A stretch of 35,314 bases of DNA from an uncultured Pelagibacteraceae bacterium (GTDB taxonomy: Bacteria > Pseudomonadota > Alphaproteobacteria > Pelagibacterales > Pelagibacteraceae), in NCBI GenBank assembly GCA_902515205.1, contig CABXTU010000012.1, positions 1-35,314 on the forward strand. The letters run 5' to 3'. Positions 9,182 to 17,748 of the stretch are shown here, one piece after another. A program made the translations under genes and the position numbers. How positions within the stretch are numbered: position 1 is the stretch's first letter; every line of letters starts with the position of its first letter. The notes beneath the pieces were generated by a model, which saw only the letters and a list, made by a program, of their open reading frames with translations, was not told where the DNA came from and searched no databases.

Positions 9182-10097
9182 TTCGAGATCTTTTTTTATG
9201 AATAAATGCTATCGAACCATGTGGATGTTCAGATCTATAAGAATTTATTTTTGAAATGTTCTTCATAAGATATTCTTGATCGTTTTTTGTAAGTATACGA
9301 CAATCAAAATATTTTTTATTTCTAATAAAATCAAATACGTTTTCTGTGGTATTAAAGCCGTATACCATGGGTTTTCTGTGATATTTTTTATTAAAATCTG
9401 TAATTACTTCAATCGTCAAATCTGTTGAATTAAAATCCTCCAGAACATATGTGCCTTCATTCTTAAGACCAGGAAGGAAATTCCTCAAATTTAGCATATG
9501 TCCTTCATAAGTATGCAAAGAGTCATCTATAATAATATCAAATTCATTATTTTTTTCTAAAAATTTTTTAACTTTTTTATGATCTAAAATATCAATTGTT
9601 TGATAAATTATTCTTTTACTTGAGTAGAATAAATAGTTAGGATTTTTAATATCAACTCCATACAACTGTGCATTAGGAAAATAATGATAAAAACTTGCAG
9701 TAGAGTGACCATTCGCAACACCAATTTCTAAAATTTTCAAATCATTTAATCTAATACTTTCAAAATATTTTATATAAAAAGGAGTATAATTTGCACCTAG
9801 GGGATAATCGAAATTATGAATATCTTTTCTACAAACCCAATCAAAATAATTTTCATATTTAAAATCTGGATTTGTTTTTTTCAAATAATCATAAGTTTTT
9901 TTTCCATCTAGAAAACCTTTGTCTGTTCCAAATGTTAGACAAATATCATCCAAACTCAGATTTTCATCTAATCTTAATTTATCAAGATCGATTTTATTTT
10001 TGTCAAGAAAATGGTTAACTAATTTTGATAAGGTGCTAATCAATCCATATTTTTTGAGTCTAAAAAAAAAACGACTAGTTAAATATGATAAGCTCAT
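9174..10097 (-). CDS. Class I SAM methyltransferase, macrolide-sugar O-methyltransferase-like
   Basis: The 307-residue protein carries GTDKG (57-61), the SAM loop ILEIGVANGHS (122-132), the acidic strand end YGVDI (146-150) and the metal-site-like IIIDDSLHTYEGH near 180-192. The order GTDKG / EIG-x-x-x-G / IDD-x-x-H matches the MycE/TylE-like sugar O-methyltransferases, which are Mg-dependent. The expected product is an O-methylated sugar on the surface glycan. It is the first gene of the minus-strand set 10097-5711, separated by 126 bases from the divergent PhyH gene. The start is ATG 10097. Confidence 0.82.
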   Translation of the reverse strand: MSLSYLTSRFFFRLKKYGLISTLSKLVNHFLDKNKIDLDKLRLDENLSLDDICLTFGTDKGFLDGKKTYDYLKKTNPDFKYENYFDWVCRKDIHNFDYPLGANYTPFYIKYFESIRLNDLKILEIGVANGHSTASFYHYFPNAQLYGVDIKNPNYLFYSSKRIIYQTIDILDHKKVKKFLEKNNEFDIIIDDSLHTYEGHMLNLRNFLPGLKNEGTYVLEDFNSTDLTIEVITDFNKKYHRKPMVYGFNTTENVFDFIRNKKYFDCRILTKNDQEYLMKNISKINSYRSEHPHGSIAFIHKKRSRSE

Positions 10098-10223
10098 TTT
10101 TTTTATTTTATACTGAGGTTTAATAAAATTTTGATGTTTATATTGAAAATATTATAAATAATAATTGGATTAAATCAACTTTACTATTTTCAACTATTTT
10201 GATAAATATAATTCTGAATCAAG

Positions 10224-11069
10224 ATGAAATTTAGACTAAATAAACAAGCGTTTTCAAGAGATGGATATTGTGTAGTAAAAAATTTATTAAATGAAAACGA
10301 AGTAGCCTATTATGATAATAAAATAAAAAAATTAGCCAATGGAGAACAGTTTAACCTGGGTGGAATATATAATGCAAAAGAAATATCTGATATAGTTGCT
10401 AATAAAAAACTTTTAACAGTATTAAAAGAGCTTCTAGGGCCAGAAATATTTTTTTTACATGACTCAACAATCATGCACAAAACTGAACCAAAAAATATTG
10501 AAAATTGGCATAGAGATAATCCATGTAGAAGATTTGGTATTGGACCTGATTGGGATAAAAATTTACCATATGATGTTTTAAGAGTTGGTATATATCTTCA
10601 ACCTTATGATGAGGCTAAATCTTGTATAAATGTTATTCCTGGATCACACAAAAAACGTTATACTTTTAGAGAAATCTTAAGATTTTTTCATAAAAAATGT
10701 TTTTCAAAATTTAATGAGAAATCTAAATTAGGTTTTCTAAAAAGATTTTTTACATCATTAATTGGAAAAAATATTGTGACCGATCGAGGGGATTGTGTTA
10801 TTTTTAATGCTAATCTGTGGCACACTCCAACTGAAACTTCGGGATGGAAGAGAGCAATTCATTTCTCATATGGTAGAAACAATAAACATTCAAAACATTT
10901 TGTTAATTATTACTTAAAACATAGAACAGATATAACAAAAGATGGACATATAATTGATGATGATTTTATAAAACTTTTACAAAAAGAAAAAATATATTAT
11001 CCTCTTCCAAAGGAAAAAATTGAGATACCAGGAGTAAATAGAGAACCACCAAAAAACTATATCAATTAA
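10224..11069 (+). CDS. Phytanoyl-CoA dioxygenase (PhyH) family Fe(II)/2-oxoglutarate oxygenase
   Basis: The 281-residue protein keeps the PhyH facial triad: His96 and Asp98 in WHRDNP, and the distal His200 in LWHTPTETSGWKR, with Arg210 placed to bind 2-oxoglutarate. The family hydroxylates or otherwise oxidises lipids, amino acids and sugars. In a glycan cluster, between methyltransferases and a deacetylase, a sugar or acyl-substituent hydroxylase is plausible, but the substrate cannot be told. It is a single plus-strand gene inside minus-strand blocks and ends six bases before the convergent deacetylase gene. I do not see a convincing promoter or terminator. Confidence 0.85.
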   Translation: MKFRLNKQAFSRDGYCVVKNLLNENEVAYYDNKIKKLANGEQFNLGGIYNAKEISDIVANKKLLTVLKELLGPEIFFLHDSTIMHKTEPKNIENWHRDNPCRRFGIGPDWDKNLPYDVLRVGIYLQPYDEAKSCINVIPGSHKKRYTFREILRFFHKKCFSKFNEKSKLGFLKRFFTSLIGKNIVTDRGDCVIFNANLWHTPTETSGWKRAIHFSYGRNNKHSKHFVNYYLKHRTDITKDGHIIDDDFIKLLQKEKIYYPLPKEKIEIPGVNREPPKNYIN

Positions 11070-11075
11070 TCTCAA

Positions 11076-12029
11076 TTAAATATTACTCAAAATGTTTGAA
11101 TGATCCTCTCTAGCAATTTCTAATTTACTATTGTTTATTTTTTTCATTTGCATATCTACCATTAAAGTAGATCTAAATCCGATATCTATATTTAATTTTT
11201 CTAATATTTTAAGGGTAAATTTATTATAAGAACCACATGGATGAGCCATAGAATTTATTTTTTTTGAAATAATTTTTTCTAAAATTTTTTTATTTTTTGA
11301 ATACTCATTAATTTGTTTATTTCGAGGTTCTAGTCTCATAAGTGTGGGGTGGCTATGAGAATGAAGTCCAACATTATGGTTTAAGTTAGAAAGCCTTTTT
11401 AGATCTTTTGTATTCATATAAATTTCATTCTGTTTTTTTTTATAATCAAATTTTTTGTTTTTAAAAAGTTTAAACATAGTCTTTTTATATTTGTCATCAT
11501 CGATTAAGTATTCTCTTGAAATCCTAAATCGTATGTCAGAATAACTATAAAATGGAAACTTTTTTTTCCAGTGGTCAATTATTTTTGATTTTTTTTTAAA
11601 GAAAAGATCTAAGTTTTTTATTTGTAAAGTTTCAAAAAAGTTATCATAAAAACTTTCAATATTTTCATAATATAAGTGCCTGAAAGCTCTATAAAGCTCT
11701 AAGTAATCTGGCTTACTCGATAAATTTATCGTATTAGGAAAAAAAAAGGCTTTTAATTTTAAATCCTCTAATACAGGTACGGCTATATCAAATTGACATT
11801 TTAATCCATCATCGAAAGTTAAACATAAATGGTTTTTTTTTAATTCATCTTTTTTATATCTTTCAATAAATTCCTCTGGATCTAAAATATTTTTTTTACC
11901 AAAGTATTTGATTAATGAATAAAGACGATCTCTATCTATAGATCCTTGACCCTTATAGTGTTTTTTTTGATCATGAAAATGATGGAACATGATTCCATAA
12001 AAAAAGTTTTTTTTTCTTTTTGATCTCAT
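11076..12029 (-). CDS. Polysaccharide deacetylase (CE4 / NodB-like)
   Basis: CE4 enzymes remove N- or O-acetyl groups from glycans with a metal bound by Asp-His-His. The sequence shows LTFDDG (Asp73-Asp74), the histidine motif HSHSHPTL (His223, His225, His227) and a later HPCGSYN block, all in family order. At 317 residues it carries an insertion between the two metal motifs that is longer than in compact NodB domains. No signal peptide is visible, so it may act on an intermediate in the cytoplasm. It is the last gene of the long minus-strand train, starting one base after the amidotransferase stop. It could act on the nonulosonate, on a hexosamine or on a carrier-linked oligosaccharide. Confidence 0.85.
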   Translation of the reverse strand: MRSKRKKNFFYGIMFHHFHDQKKHYKGQGSIDRDRLYSLIKYFGKKNILDPEEFIERYKKDELKKNHLCLTFDDGLKCQFDIAVPVLEDLKLKAFFFPNTINLSSKPDYLELYRAFRHLYYENIESFYDNFFETLQIKNLDLFFKKKSKIIDHWKKKFPFYSYSDIRFRISREYLIDDDKYKKTMFKLFKNKKFDYKKKQNEIYMNTKDLKRLSNLNHNVGLHSHSHPTLMRLEPRNKQINEYSKNKKILEKIISKKINSMAHPCGSYNKFTLKILEKLNIDIGFRSTLMVDMQMKKINNSKLEIAREDHSNILSNI

Positions 12030-13265
12030 CTATTTAAATACTGCTTTTTTTAAACTCCAATTTTTTGCGAATCTGAAATCGTTTCCTTTTTTTTCCCATA
12101 AATGATCTGGTCTAAATTTGTCAACTATTTCAAAAAATTCATCCTCTTTTAATTTTGTATATTCTAAATAATCATTAAAATATTTTTTAGGAAATTCACC
12201 ATCATATTTTTTTACAAGTGCAACTGCTTCATCTCTATTTATATATTTATGTCTACATTCCTGTGCCGCCTCATCAGTTGCCCTACCGACACCAAATTTT
12301 ATATACGCACACCAGTAATGAAGACCATCTACTTTATCATCTAAACTTACATATTTTGAAAAAGTTCCCTCAGTTCTTTCATTAGAAGTTTTAAATTTTG
12401 TAATTTTCGTTGCTAAATAAAAATTTTCTTGTGGTTGAATATTTTCAAATTCCCCAAGAAATAAAACTCTGATACCCTCCTTTTTAACAAAATTTTCCTC
12501 TAAAGGTAAAAAAAATTCTAATTCTTGCTCTAAAATTTTGTGTTTTTTAATGACTTCTTCAACATCTAATCCTGAAATTAAAACTTTTTCATTTTTTTTC
12601 TTTGTAAAATATTTTGGTGTATATTCTATCATGTCATCTATTTCTTTCTCACCTCCCCATTCAGCAAAAGACTCACCAATAAATATAAGAGGGATTTTAA
12701 ATAATTTTGCTATGTGAGACGCATAATGCCTTTGGCCAAATACAAATGGCTGAAATGGATGAAGCAAATTTTCAAAAGCAAGTCTTGATAATTTTCCATA
12801 AGTGTAACCACTGGGTGAATATAAAATATTATTAACATTTCCATACATTGGCCAATTATGAAAATTTTTCATACCTATTTCTGTATACATTATAGGAGCA
12901 AAAGTAACTGTAAGTGGATTCATTTTATATTTTTTTTTAAGTATCTCAGCCTGAAAAACTGAGTCTTTCCCACCAGATCCTGGAACAATACAGTCGTAAG
13001 ATCCATTCCTTGATCTATATTTTTCCAAAATCTTATTTAATTTGGCCTCTCTTTTATTCCAATCTATATTTTTATCTTTTTTACTTTGAAATTTTTTTTC
13101 AACCTCTAAACATGCAGAACAAACCCCATTTTCAAAACGCAAAAATTCCTTTGCTGAATGTAAAAAATCATCTTTTTTAATATCACTTGGACATGGTTTT
13201 TGATTAGAAGTAACACAGGTTTTACAGAATTTGACTTCTTTAGGCTGTAATTCAATATCAAACAT
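12030..13265 (-). CDS. N-acetyl sugar amidotransferase, triad 1 (WbpG/PseA-like)
   Basis: This family converts an N-acetyl group to an acetamidino group, activating the substrate with ATP and using ammonia supplied by a HisH/HisF-like pair. The 411-residue protein has a zinc-type cysteine set (Cys14, Cys17, Cys49, Cys52) and the PP-loop SGGKDS (96-101), as in WbpG and PseA. Its start overlaps the triad-1 hisH-like gene by eight bases, and a hisF-like gene precedes that. It clearly differs in length and sequence from the second copy at 17745-18929, so the two probably act on different sugars or positions. Candidate substrates are the nonulosonate itself or a diacetamido hexuronate; the sequence does not decide. 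Confidence 0.87.
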   Translation of the reverse strand: MFDIELQPKEVKFCKTCVTSNQKPCPSDIKKDDFLHSAKEFLRFENGVCSACLEVEKKFQSKKDKNIDWNKREAKLNKILEKYRSRNGSYDCIVPGSGGKDSVFQAEILKKKYKMNPLTVTFAPIMYTEIGMKNFHNWPMYGNVNNILYSPSGYTYGKLSRLAFENLLHPFQPFVFGQRHYASHIAKLFKIPLIFIGESFAEWGGEKEIDDMIEYTPKYFTKKKNEKVLISGLDVEEVIKKHKILEQELEFFLPLEENFVKKEGIRVLFLGEFENIQPQENFYLATKITKFKTSNERTEGTFSKYVSLDDKVDGLHYWCAYIKFGVGRATDEAAQECRHKYINRDEAVALVKKYDGEFPKKYFNDYLEYTKLKEDEFFEIVDKFRPDHLWEKKGNDFRFAKNWSLKKAVFK

Positions 13266-13857
13266 TTGATTCTTCTAATAAACTTTTAACTAGATGTAAA
13301 CCATTTGAAGAGCTTTTTTCCGGATGGAACTGAAGACCAATTAAGTTTTCTTTTTTAACAGAAGATATAACTTTATAATCTCCAAGATTAAGACTAGACT
13401 CGATATAAATCTCTTTTTTTGGGAAACAAGAAAATCCATTATTAAAAAAAAAAGTTTTATTATTCAATTCATTGATATCTGATTGAACTTGATACCATCC
13501 CAGTAATGGTAATCTACAATTTAAGCTTTTAATTTTTCCAACACTTCCTTCAATAAAATTTAATCCTTGTTTTCCTAAATTTTCTTCACTTTTTTCGAAT
13601 AAAATTTGCATTCCTAAACATATTCCAATTATTAAAGTGCCATTTCTATAAATTTTAGATAATAAAAGATCTAATTTATTTCTTTTTAAACTTTCAATTC
13701 CTGAATTGAAGCTTCCATTTCCAGGCAGAACTACTAATTTTGTATTAATTTTAAAATCATTATCATCATTTAAAATATAAGTTTTTCCAAATAATGAAAA
13801 AAAATCTTTAACACTTTTAATGTTATTTATTCCTAAATCTATAATTCCAATATTCAT
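13258..13857 (-). CDS. HisH-like glutaminase subunit, triad 1 (divergent)
   Basis: This class I glutamine amidotransferase should release ammonia from glutamine for the partner HisF-like barrel. The catalytic triad is present: Cys80 in GICLGMQ, and His178 and Glu180 in QFHPE. Its interior is unlike ordinary HisH: the usual PHxGWN is PLLGWY (117-122), and the usual FIHSY-type segment is FFNNGF (137-142). At 199 residues the length is normal. It overlaps the hisF-like gene before it by four bases and the amidotransferase after it by eight, a strongly coupled triad. Context, not homology alone, separates it from the histidine-pathway enzyme. Confidence 0.85.
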   Translation of the reverse strand: MNIGIIDLGINNIKSVKDFFSLFGKTYILNDDNDFKINTKLVVLPGNGSFNSGIESLKRNKLDLLLSKIYRNGTLIIGICLGMQILFEKSEENLGKQGLNFIEGSVGKIKSLNCRLPLLGWYQVQSDINELNNKTFFFNNGFSCFPKKEIYIESSLNLGDYKVISSVKKENLIGLQFHPEKSSSNGLHLVKSLLEESNV

Positions 13858-14624
13858 ATATTATTTATGTTATGGCCTTTAGCAATCAAATGAGATTTAA
13901 GTTTACTTATTTTTAATTGATCATCATGAAGTGCAGCTGCAATATTAACACCTGAAAAGTTATAATTCAATAAAAGTTCATCAATATCTTTCTCACTATT
14001 CAGGCCTCCCCCATAAACAATCGGAAAGTTGTAATTAAATTTTTTAATCTCATTAATCAGATTTCTATCAAAGCCATTACATGAACCATCATTATCTATT
14101 GAAGTTATCATTACTTCCCCAATATTGAATTTATCTAAAATTTCGAGCCAATCTTTAAGTTGGAAATTAGAATTATCTCGTCCATGATTCATCATACAAT
14201 AAAAATAACCATCAATATTTCTCACCTCTATTGAAATAGTTAAAAATTGATTTCCAAAAATATTGTTAATTTTTCCAATAAAATCTGGATTATTAATAGC
14301 TTTGGTATTTACAGAAATTCTATCTGCTCCAGATTTTAATAAATTTTTGATGTCATTTATATCTTTTATGCCACCACCTACTGTAATTGGTATAAATATA
14401 TTTTTTGATATTTCATTAACCACCTCAAATAAATTATCACGGCTGTATAAAGATGCTACAATATCTTGTATATAAATTTGATCTGCACCGTCTGCATAAT
14501 ATTTTTTTGCAAATTCAATAGGATTTCCTAACTTGGCTAATCCTTCAAATTGCAAACCTTTAATTAAAAATTCATTTTTTATTTCTAATTTTGGTATAAT
14601 TCTTATTTTTTCAAATTTACTCAT
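13854..14624 (-). CDS. HisF-like cyclase-barrel subunit, triad 1 (both catalytic Asp changed to Glu)
   Basis: The 256-residue barrel aligns throughout with HisF, including TVGGGI near 81-86 and the late VYGGGL block. In histidine HisF, Asp11 and Asp130 catalyse cyclisation. Here the first position is Glu14 (IIPKLEIK) and the second Glu133 (ISIEV). The protein is therefore unlikely to be the histidine enzyme. It more probably channels ammonia from its HisH partner to the amidotransferase at 12030-13265, as HisF2-type proteins do in Pseudomonas and Campylobacter glycan clusters. It overlaps the ABC transporter gene by eight bases and the hisH-like gene by four. Confidence 0.87.
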   Translation of the reverse strand: MSKFEKIRIIPKLEIKNEFLIKGLQFEGLAKLGNPIEFAKKYYADGADQIYIQDIVASLYSRDNLFEVVNEISKNIFIPITVGGGIKDINDIKNLLKSGADRISVNTKAINNPDFIGKINNIFGNQFLTISIEVRNIDGYFYCMMNHGRDNSNFQLKDWLEILDKFNIGEVMITSIDNDGSCNGFDRNLINEIKKFNYNFPIVYGGGLNSEKDIDELLLNYNFSGVNIAAALHDDQLKISKLKSHLIAKGHNINNI

Positions 14625-16368
14625 TTAAATCCGAATTTATTAAATTTACTTTTTTATCTTTTAAAGAAAAAATTTGATCACAACTAATTAGTGTATTTTT
14701 TCGATGACTTACAATTATAATTGTCTTTTCTTTTTTAATTTTATTTAAATCAGAAATAATTTTATTTTCATTCTCTACATCAAGTGAGCTAGTGCCCTCA
14801 TCTAAAATTAGTATTTCTGGGTCCAAATATAAAGCTCTAGCTATTGCTATTCTTTGCTTTTGCCCTCCAGATATTTTAGAACCAAGATTTCCTATTAATG
14901 TGTTTTCTTTGTTTTCAAGTGAATTAACAAAAGTTTTAATTTGTGCCATTTCTAAACATTTTTGAAATTTTTCTTCATCAACTTGATTTTCATTAATTCC
15001 AAAACAAATATTAGTTTTGATCGAATCATCAAATAAGTAAATATCTTGAGATATAAAACCAATTTTTTTGTGCCAGTTTTGAATATCTAGGTTAATGTTT
15101 GTCTGATCAACTAAGATTTCCCCACTTGATGGCTTAAGCAATCCCAAAATTAAATTTAATAGTGTTGATTTTCCTTCTCCTGATTGGCCTATAATCCCTG
15201 TGACACTTCCTTTTTCTATCTTAAGAGATATATTATCCAAAATTTTTTTACTTCCAAATTTGAAACTTAAATTTTTTATTTCTAAAAAATTATTAAATTC
15301 TAACTTTGTAGTACTCACGCTATTTTGAGTTAATAAAAGATTTTCATTTCTTATATTCATATCTTTTAAAATGTTAAAGACATTTTTAAATTTTGGTTTT
15401 GTAAACCGTATCATGCCCATTGAAGATGAAATTTGATTAAATGCAGGAATGAACCTAGCCCCACTAGCTACCAATAATGATATAATTGGAAATATTGTAT
15501 TTTGTGGTTTATCTAACAATATTAAAAATACTGTAAAAATTATGATCATTATAATAGCCATCATTTCGTATACAATTCTTGGCAATTGACTCACAAAACT
15601 AGTTATTAAATTTATTTTTTCTAATATTGTTACATTTTCATTAAATTTTTTTATAAAGTAGTCACTCTTATTAAATATCTTAATTTCTTTTATTGAATTA
15701 AAAGTTTGATTTAACAATTTAAATTTTAATGAATTTGTTTTCATCTCAATTTTTGATCTTTCAGATAAAAGTCTTTTATAAAAAAAATAAAAGATAAAAG
15801 CTACTAAAGAGAAGATTACAAAAGTAGAACTGTAAACCAAAGGGTCAATAGATATTAAAACTATGAGCATTATCAAAACTAACAACACTTCTCTATAAAG
15901 TCTTATTTTAGCTAATATATACATAAATGAGTCACCAATATCTGAGTGAACAGTCCTTAAAACATAAGATGGATTTGTGTTTACAAAGAATGAATAAGGT
16001 AAATTTAAATAATTAATAAATACTTTTTTTGAAATTTTTTCTCTTAAAACTCTCATGACCTTTAATTCATAATATTTTATCAAAACTATTGATAAATTTT
16101 TTAAGAAAAAAATGAAAACAAATAAAATGCCTGAAAGAATTATCCAATTTTTTTTTTCAAATTCAATTGAAGATACTCCAAATATTTCAAGTCTATCTTT
16201 TATGTTCAAAATTGAATTTTCTGGATCTACCAAAATATATGCTAAAACTGGCACCGATCCAATACCAAGCATCTCAAAAAAAACAACAAAAATTGAGCTA
16301 AAAAATAAAAAATAAATTTTAGGCATTTCCTTTTTTGAAATTAAAGCCTCGTATTTTTTTAAATTCAT
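14617..16368 (-). CDS. ABC exporter, PglK/MsbA-like candidate lipid-linked oligosaccharide flippase
   Basis: This 583-residue half-transporter joins a six-helix membrane domain (about residues 15-310) to an ATPase domain. The ATPase carries Walker A GQSGEGKS (394-401), signature SGGQ (500-503), Walker B ILILDE (519-524) and the switch His555, all intact. PglK-type proteins of this build flip undecaprenyl-linked oligosaccharides, while MsbA moves lipid A. In this position, sandwiched between the two amidotransferase triads, a glycan-unit flippase is the best reading. No Wzx/Wzy-type gene is visible in the window, so it may be the only exporter encoded here. It lies one base after the stop of the preceding hisF-like gene and overlaps the following one by eight bases. 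Confidence 0.87.
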   Translation of the reverse strand: MNLKKYEALISKKEMPKIYFLFFSSIFVVFFEMLGIGSVPVLAYILVDPENSILNIKDRLEIFGVSSIEFEKKNWIILSGILFVFIFFLKNLSIVLIKYYELKVMRVLREKISKKVFINYLNLPYSFFVNTNPSYVLRTVHSDIGDSFMYILAKIRLYREVLLVLIMLIVLISIDPLVYSSTFVIFSLVAFIFYFFYKRLLSERSKIEMKTNSLKFKLLNQTFNSIKEIKIFNKSDYFIKKFNENVTILEKINLITSFVSQLPRIVYEMMAIIMIIIFTVFLILLDKPQNTIFPIISLLVASGARFIPAFNQISSSMGMIRFTKPKFKNVFNILKDMNIRNENLLLTQNSVSTTKLEFNNFLEIKNLSFKFGSKKILDNISLKIEKGSVTGIIGQSGEGKSTLLNLILGLLKPSSGEILVDQTNINLDIQNWHKKIGFISQDIYLFDDSIKTNICFGINENQVDEEKFQKCLEMAQIKTFVNSLENKENTLIGNLGSKISGGQKQRIAIARALYLDPEILILDEGTSSLDVENENKIISDLNKIKKEKTIIIVSHRKNTLISCDQIFSLKDKKVNLINSDLNE

Positions 16369-16369
16369 T

Positions 16370-17137
16370 TTATTTTATATTCCTCATCTCTACCCCATGG
16401 TTTCTTAAATAAGTTCTTGCTTGTATTGGGCAATTATCTCCAAAGTGAAAAATACTTGCACAAGCTGCACCAGATACATCAGTTTTTTTAAAAAGCTCTA
16501 CTAAATGTTGAAAGTTTCCTGCTCCACCACATGATATTATGGGAATATCAAGGTTGCTTGAAATTTCTTTTGAAAGGTTTAGATCATAACCCTGCATCAT
16601 TCCATCTCTATCAATACAGTTAAGCATTATCTCACCAACATTTAATGATCTTAATTTTTTTGATAATTCAACTGGATGTATGTCTGTTGCTCTTGTTCCA
16701 CATTTTGTCCAAACAAAATTTTTTTTTTTATCTTTATTAAATTTGTAGTCAATACCAGCTACAATTGCTTGTGAACCAAAAACTTTAACTGCTTCATCAA
16801 TAAACTCTGGGTTTTCACAAGCTGATGATGTTATGAGCACCTTGTCTGCACCAGAAATTAATAGCTCTCTAATATCTTCTATGGTTTTTATTCCACCGCC
16901 AACTGTAAAAGGCATAAATGAATATTTTGCTACTTTTTTAATTGTTTCAATAAGTGCTTGCCTTGATCCTAGCGTAGCCTCAATATCAATAAACATTAGT
17001 TCATCAGCATATTGAGAAGTATAAATTTTTACAGTTGAAGAAGGATTTCCAGTATCAATATAATCTTGAAATTGTTTACCTTTTACCATTCTATCATTTT
17101 TTAAAAGTAGAACAGGGATTATTCTTCTCTTAAGCAT
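16370..17137 (-). CDS. HisF-like cyclase-barrel subunit, triad 2
   Basis: This HisF homologue (255 residues from the chosen start) has the barrel motifs TVGGGIKTIED (about 78-88) and SCGGAGN. The first catalytic aspartate of histidine HisF is Leu11 here (RIIPVLLLK), while the second is kept as Asp130 (VAGID). The Leu variant is typical of HisF2-type partners of WbpG/PseA amidotransferases. I chose ATG 17137, which shares a base with the hisH-like stop in TGATG. An in-frame TTG four codons upstream is less likely. It supplies or channels ammonia to the amidotransferase at 17745-18929. Confidence 0.9.
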   Translation of the reverse strand: MLKRRIIPVLLLKNDRMVKGKQFQDYIDTGNPSSTVKIYTSQYADELMFIDIEATLGSRQALIETIKKVAKYSFMPFTVGGGIKTIEDIRELLISGADKVLITSSACENPEFIDEAVKVFGSQAIVAGIDYKFNKDKKKNFVWTKCGTRATDIHPVELSKKLRSLNVGEIMLNCIDRDGMMQGYDLNLSKEISSNLDIPIISCGGAGNFQHLVELFKKTDVSGAACASIFHFGDNCPIQARTYLRNHGVEMRNIK

Positions 17138-17748
17138 CAGATAGTCCAATTTCCAAAATTTTTTAAGACTGTAAGTCCAGATGGAATACTTTTTTCAGGA
17201 TGAAATTGTGTTCCAACTACATTTTCTTTAGCTACACATGCCGTAAAGCTTTTCCCATATTCAAAATTTGCAACTAAATGATCATTATTGTCAGGTATAC
17301 ATGAATAGGAGTGAATAAAATAAAAATCTATATTTTTTTTAACTCCTTTAAATATGATATGTTCTTTAAAATTGCTCAATGAGTTCCATCCAACATGAGG
17401 AATTTTATATCCATGTTGCACATCCATCTTTTTTACTTTCCCGGGAATTATATCTAAGCCATCAGAAGTGCCTTCTTCTTCACCTTTTGAGAAGAGAAGT
17501 TGCATGCCTAAACATATACCTAAAAAAGGTTTTCCTGACTGTATGAACTTTTTAATATTTAAGCTCCAATCATCTTTATTTAGGTTATCCATTCCTTTTT
17601 TAAAAGATCCAACTCCTGGTAATATAATTTTAGAGTATTTATTTATTTTTTTAGGACTAGCGAATATTTCAGCTTCAAAATTTGTTTTTTTTAAAGCATT
17701 TAAAACTGAGTACAAATTTCCTAATCCATAATCTATAATTCCTATCAT
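17137..17748 (-). CDS. HisH-like glutaminase subunit, triad 2
   Basis: The 203-residue glutaminase has Cys79 (GICLGMQ), His183 and Glu185 (QFHPE), together with the standard HisH segments PHVGWN (117-122) and YFIHSY (143-148). It is thus closer to ordinary HisH than the triad-1 copy. It should generate ammonia from glutamine for the HisF-like partner and the amidotransferase. It overlaps the amidotransferase gene by four bases and the hisF-like gene by one, so the three are translationally coupled. The absence of other his genes argues against a histidine role. Confidence 0.9.
   Translation of the reverse strand: MIGIIDYGLGNLYSVLNALKKTNFEAEIFASPKKINKYSKIILPGVGSFKKGMDNLNKDDWSLNIKKFIQSGKPFLGICLGMQLLFSKGEEEGTSDGLDIIPGKVKKMDVQHGYKIPHVGWNSLSNFKEHIIFKGVKKNIDFYFIHSYSCIPDNNDHLVANFEYGKSFTACVAKENVVGTQFHPEKSIPSGLTVLKNFGNWTI

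Noticed and set aside
10131..10158. Possible promoter TTGATG-N16-TATAAA before the PhyH gene
   Set aside because: The match is only partial, and such matches are expected by chance in AT-rich DNA.
13258..17748. hisH and hisF as histidine biosynthesis genes
   Set aside because: No other his genes are present, both HisF proteins have altered catalytic aspartates, and each pair is coupled to a PP-loop amidotransferase.
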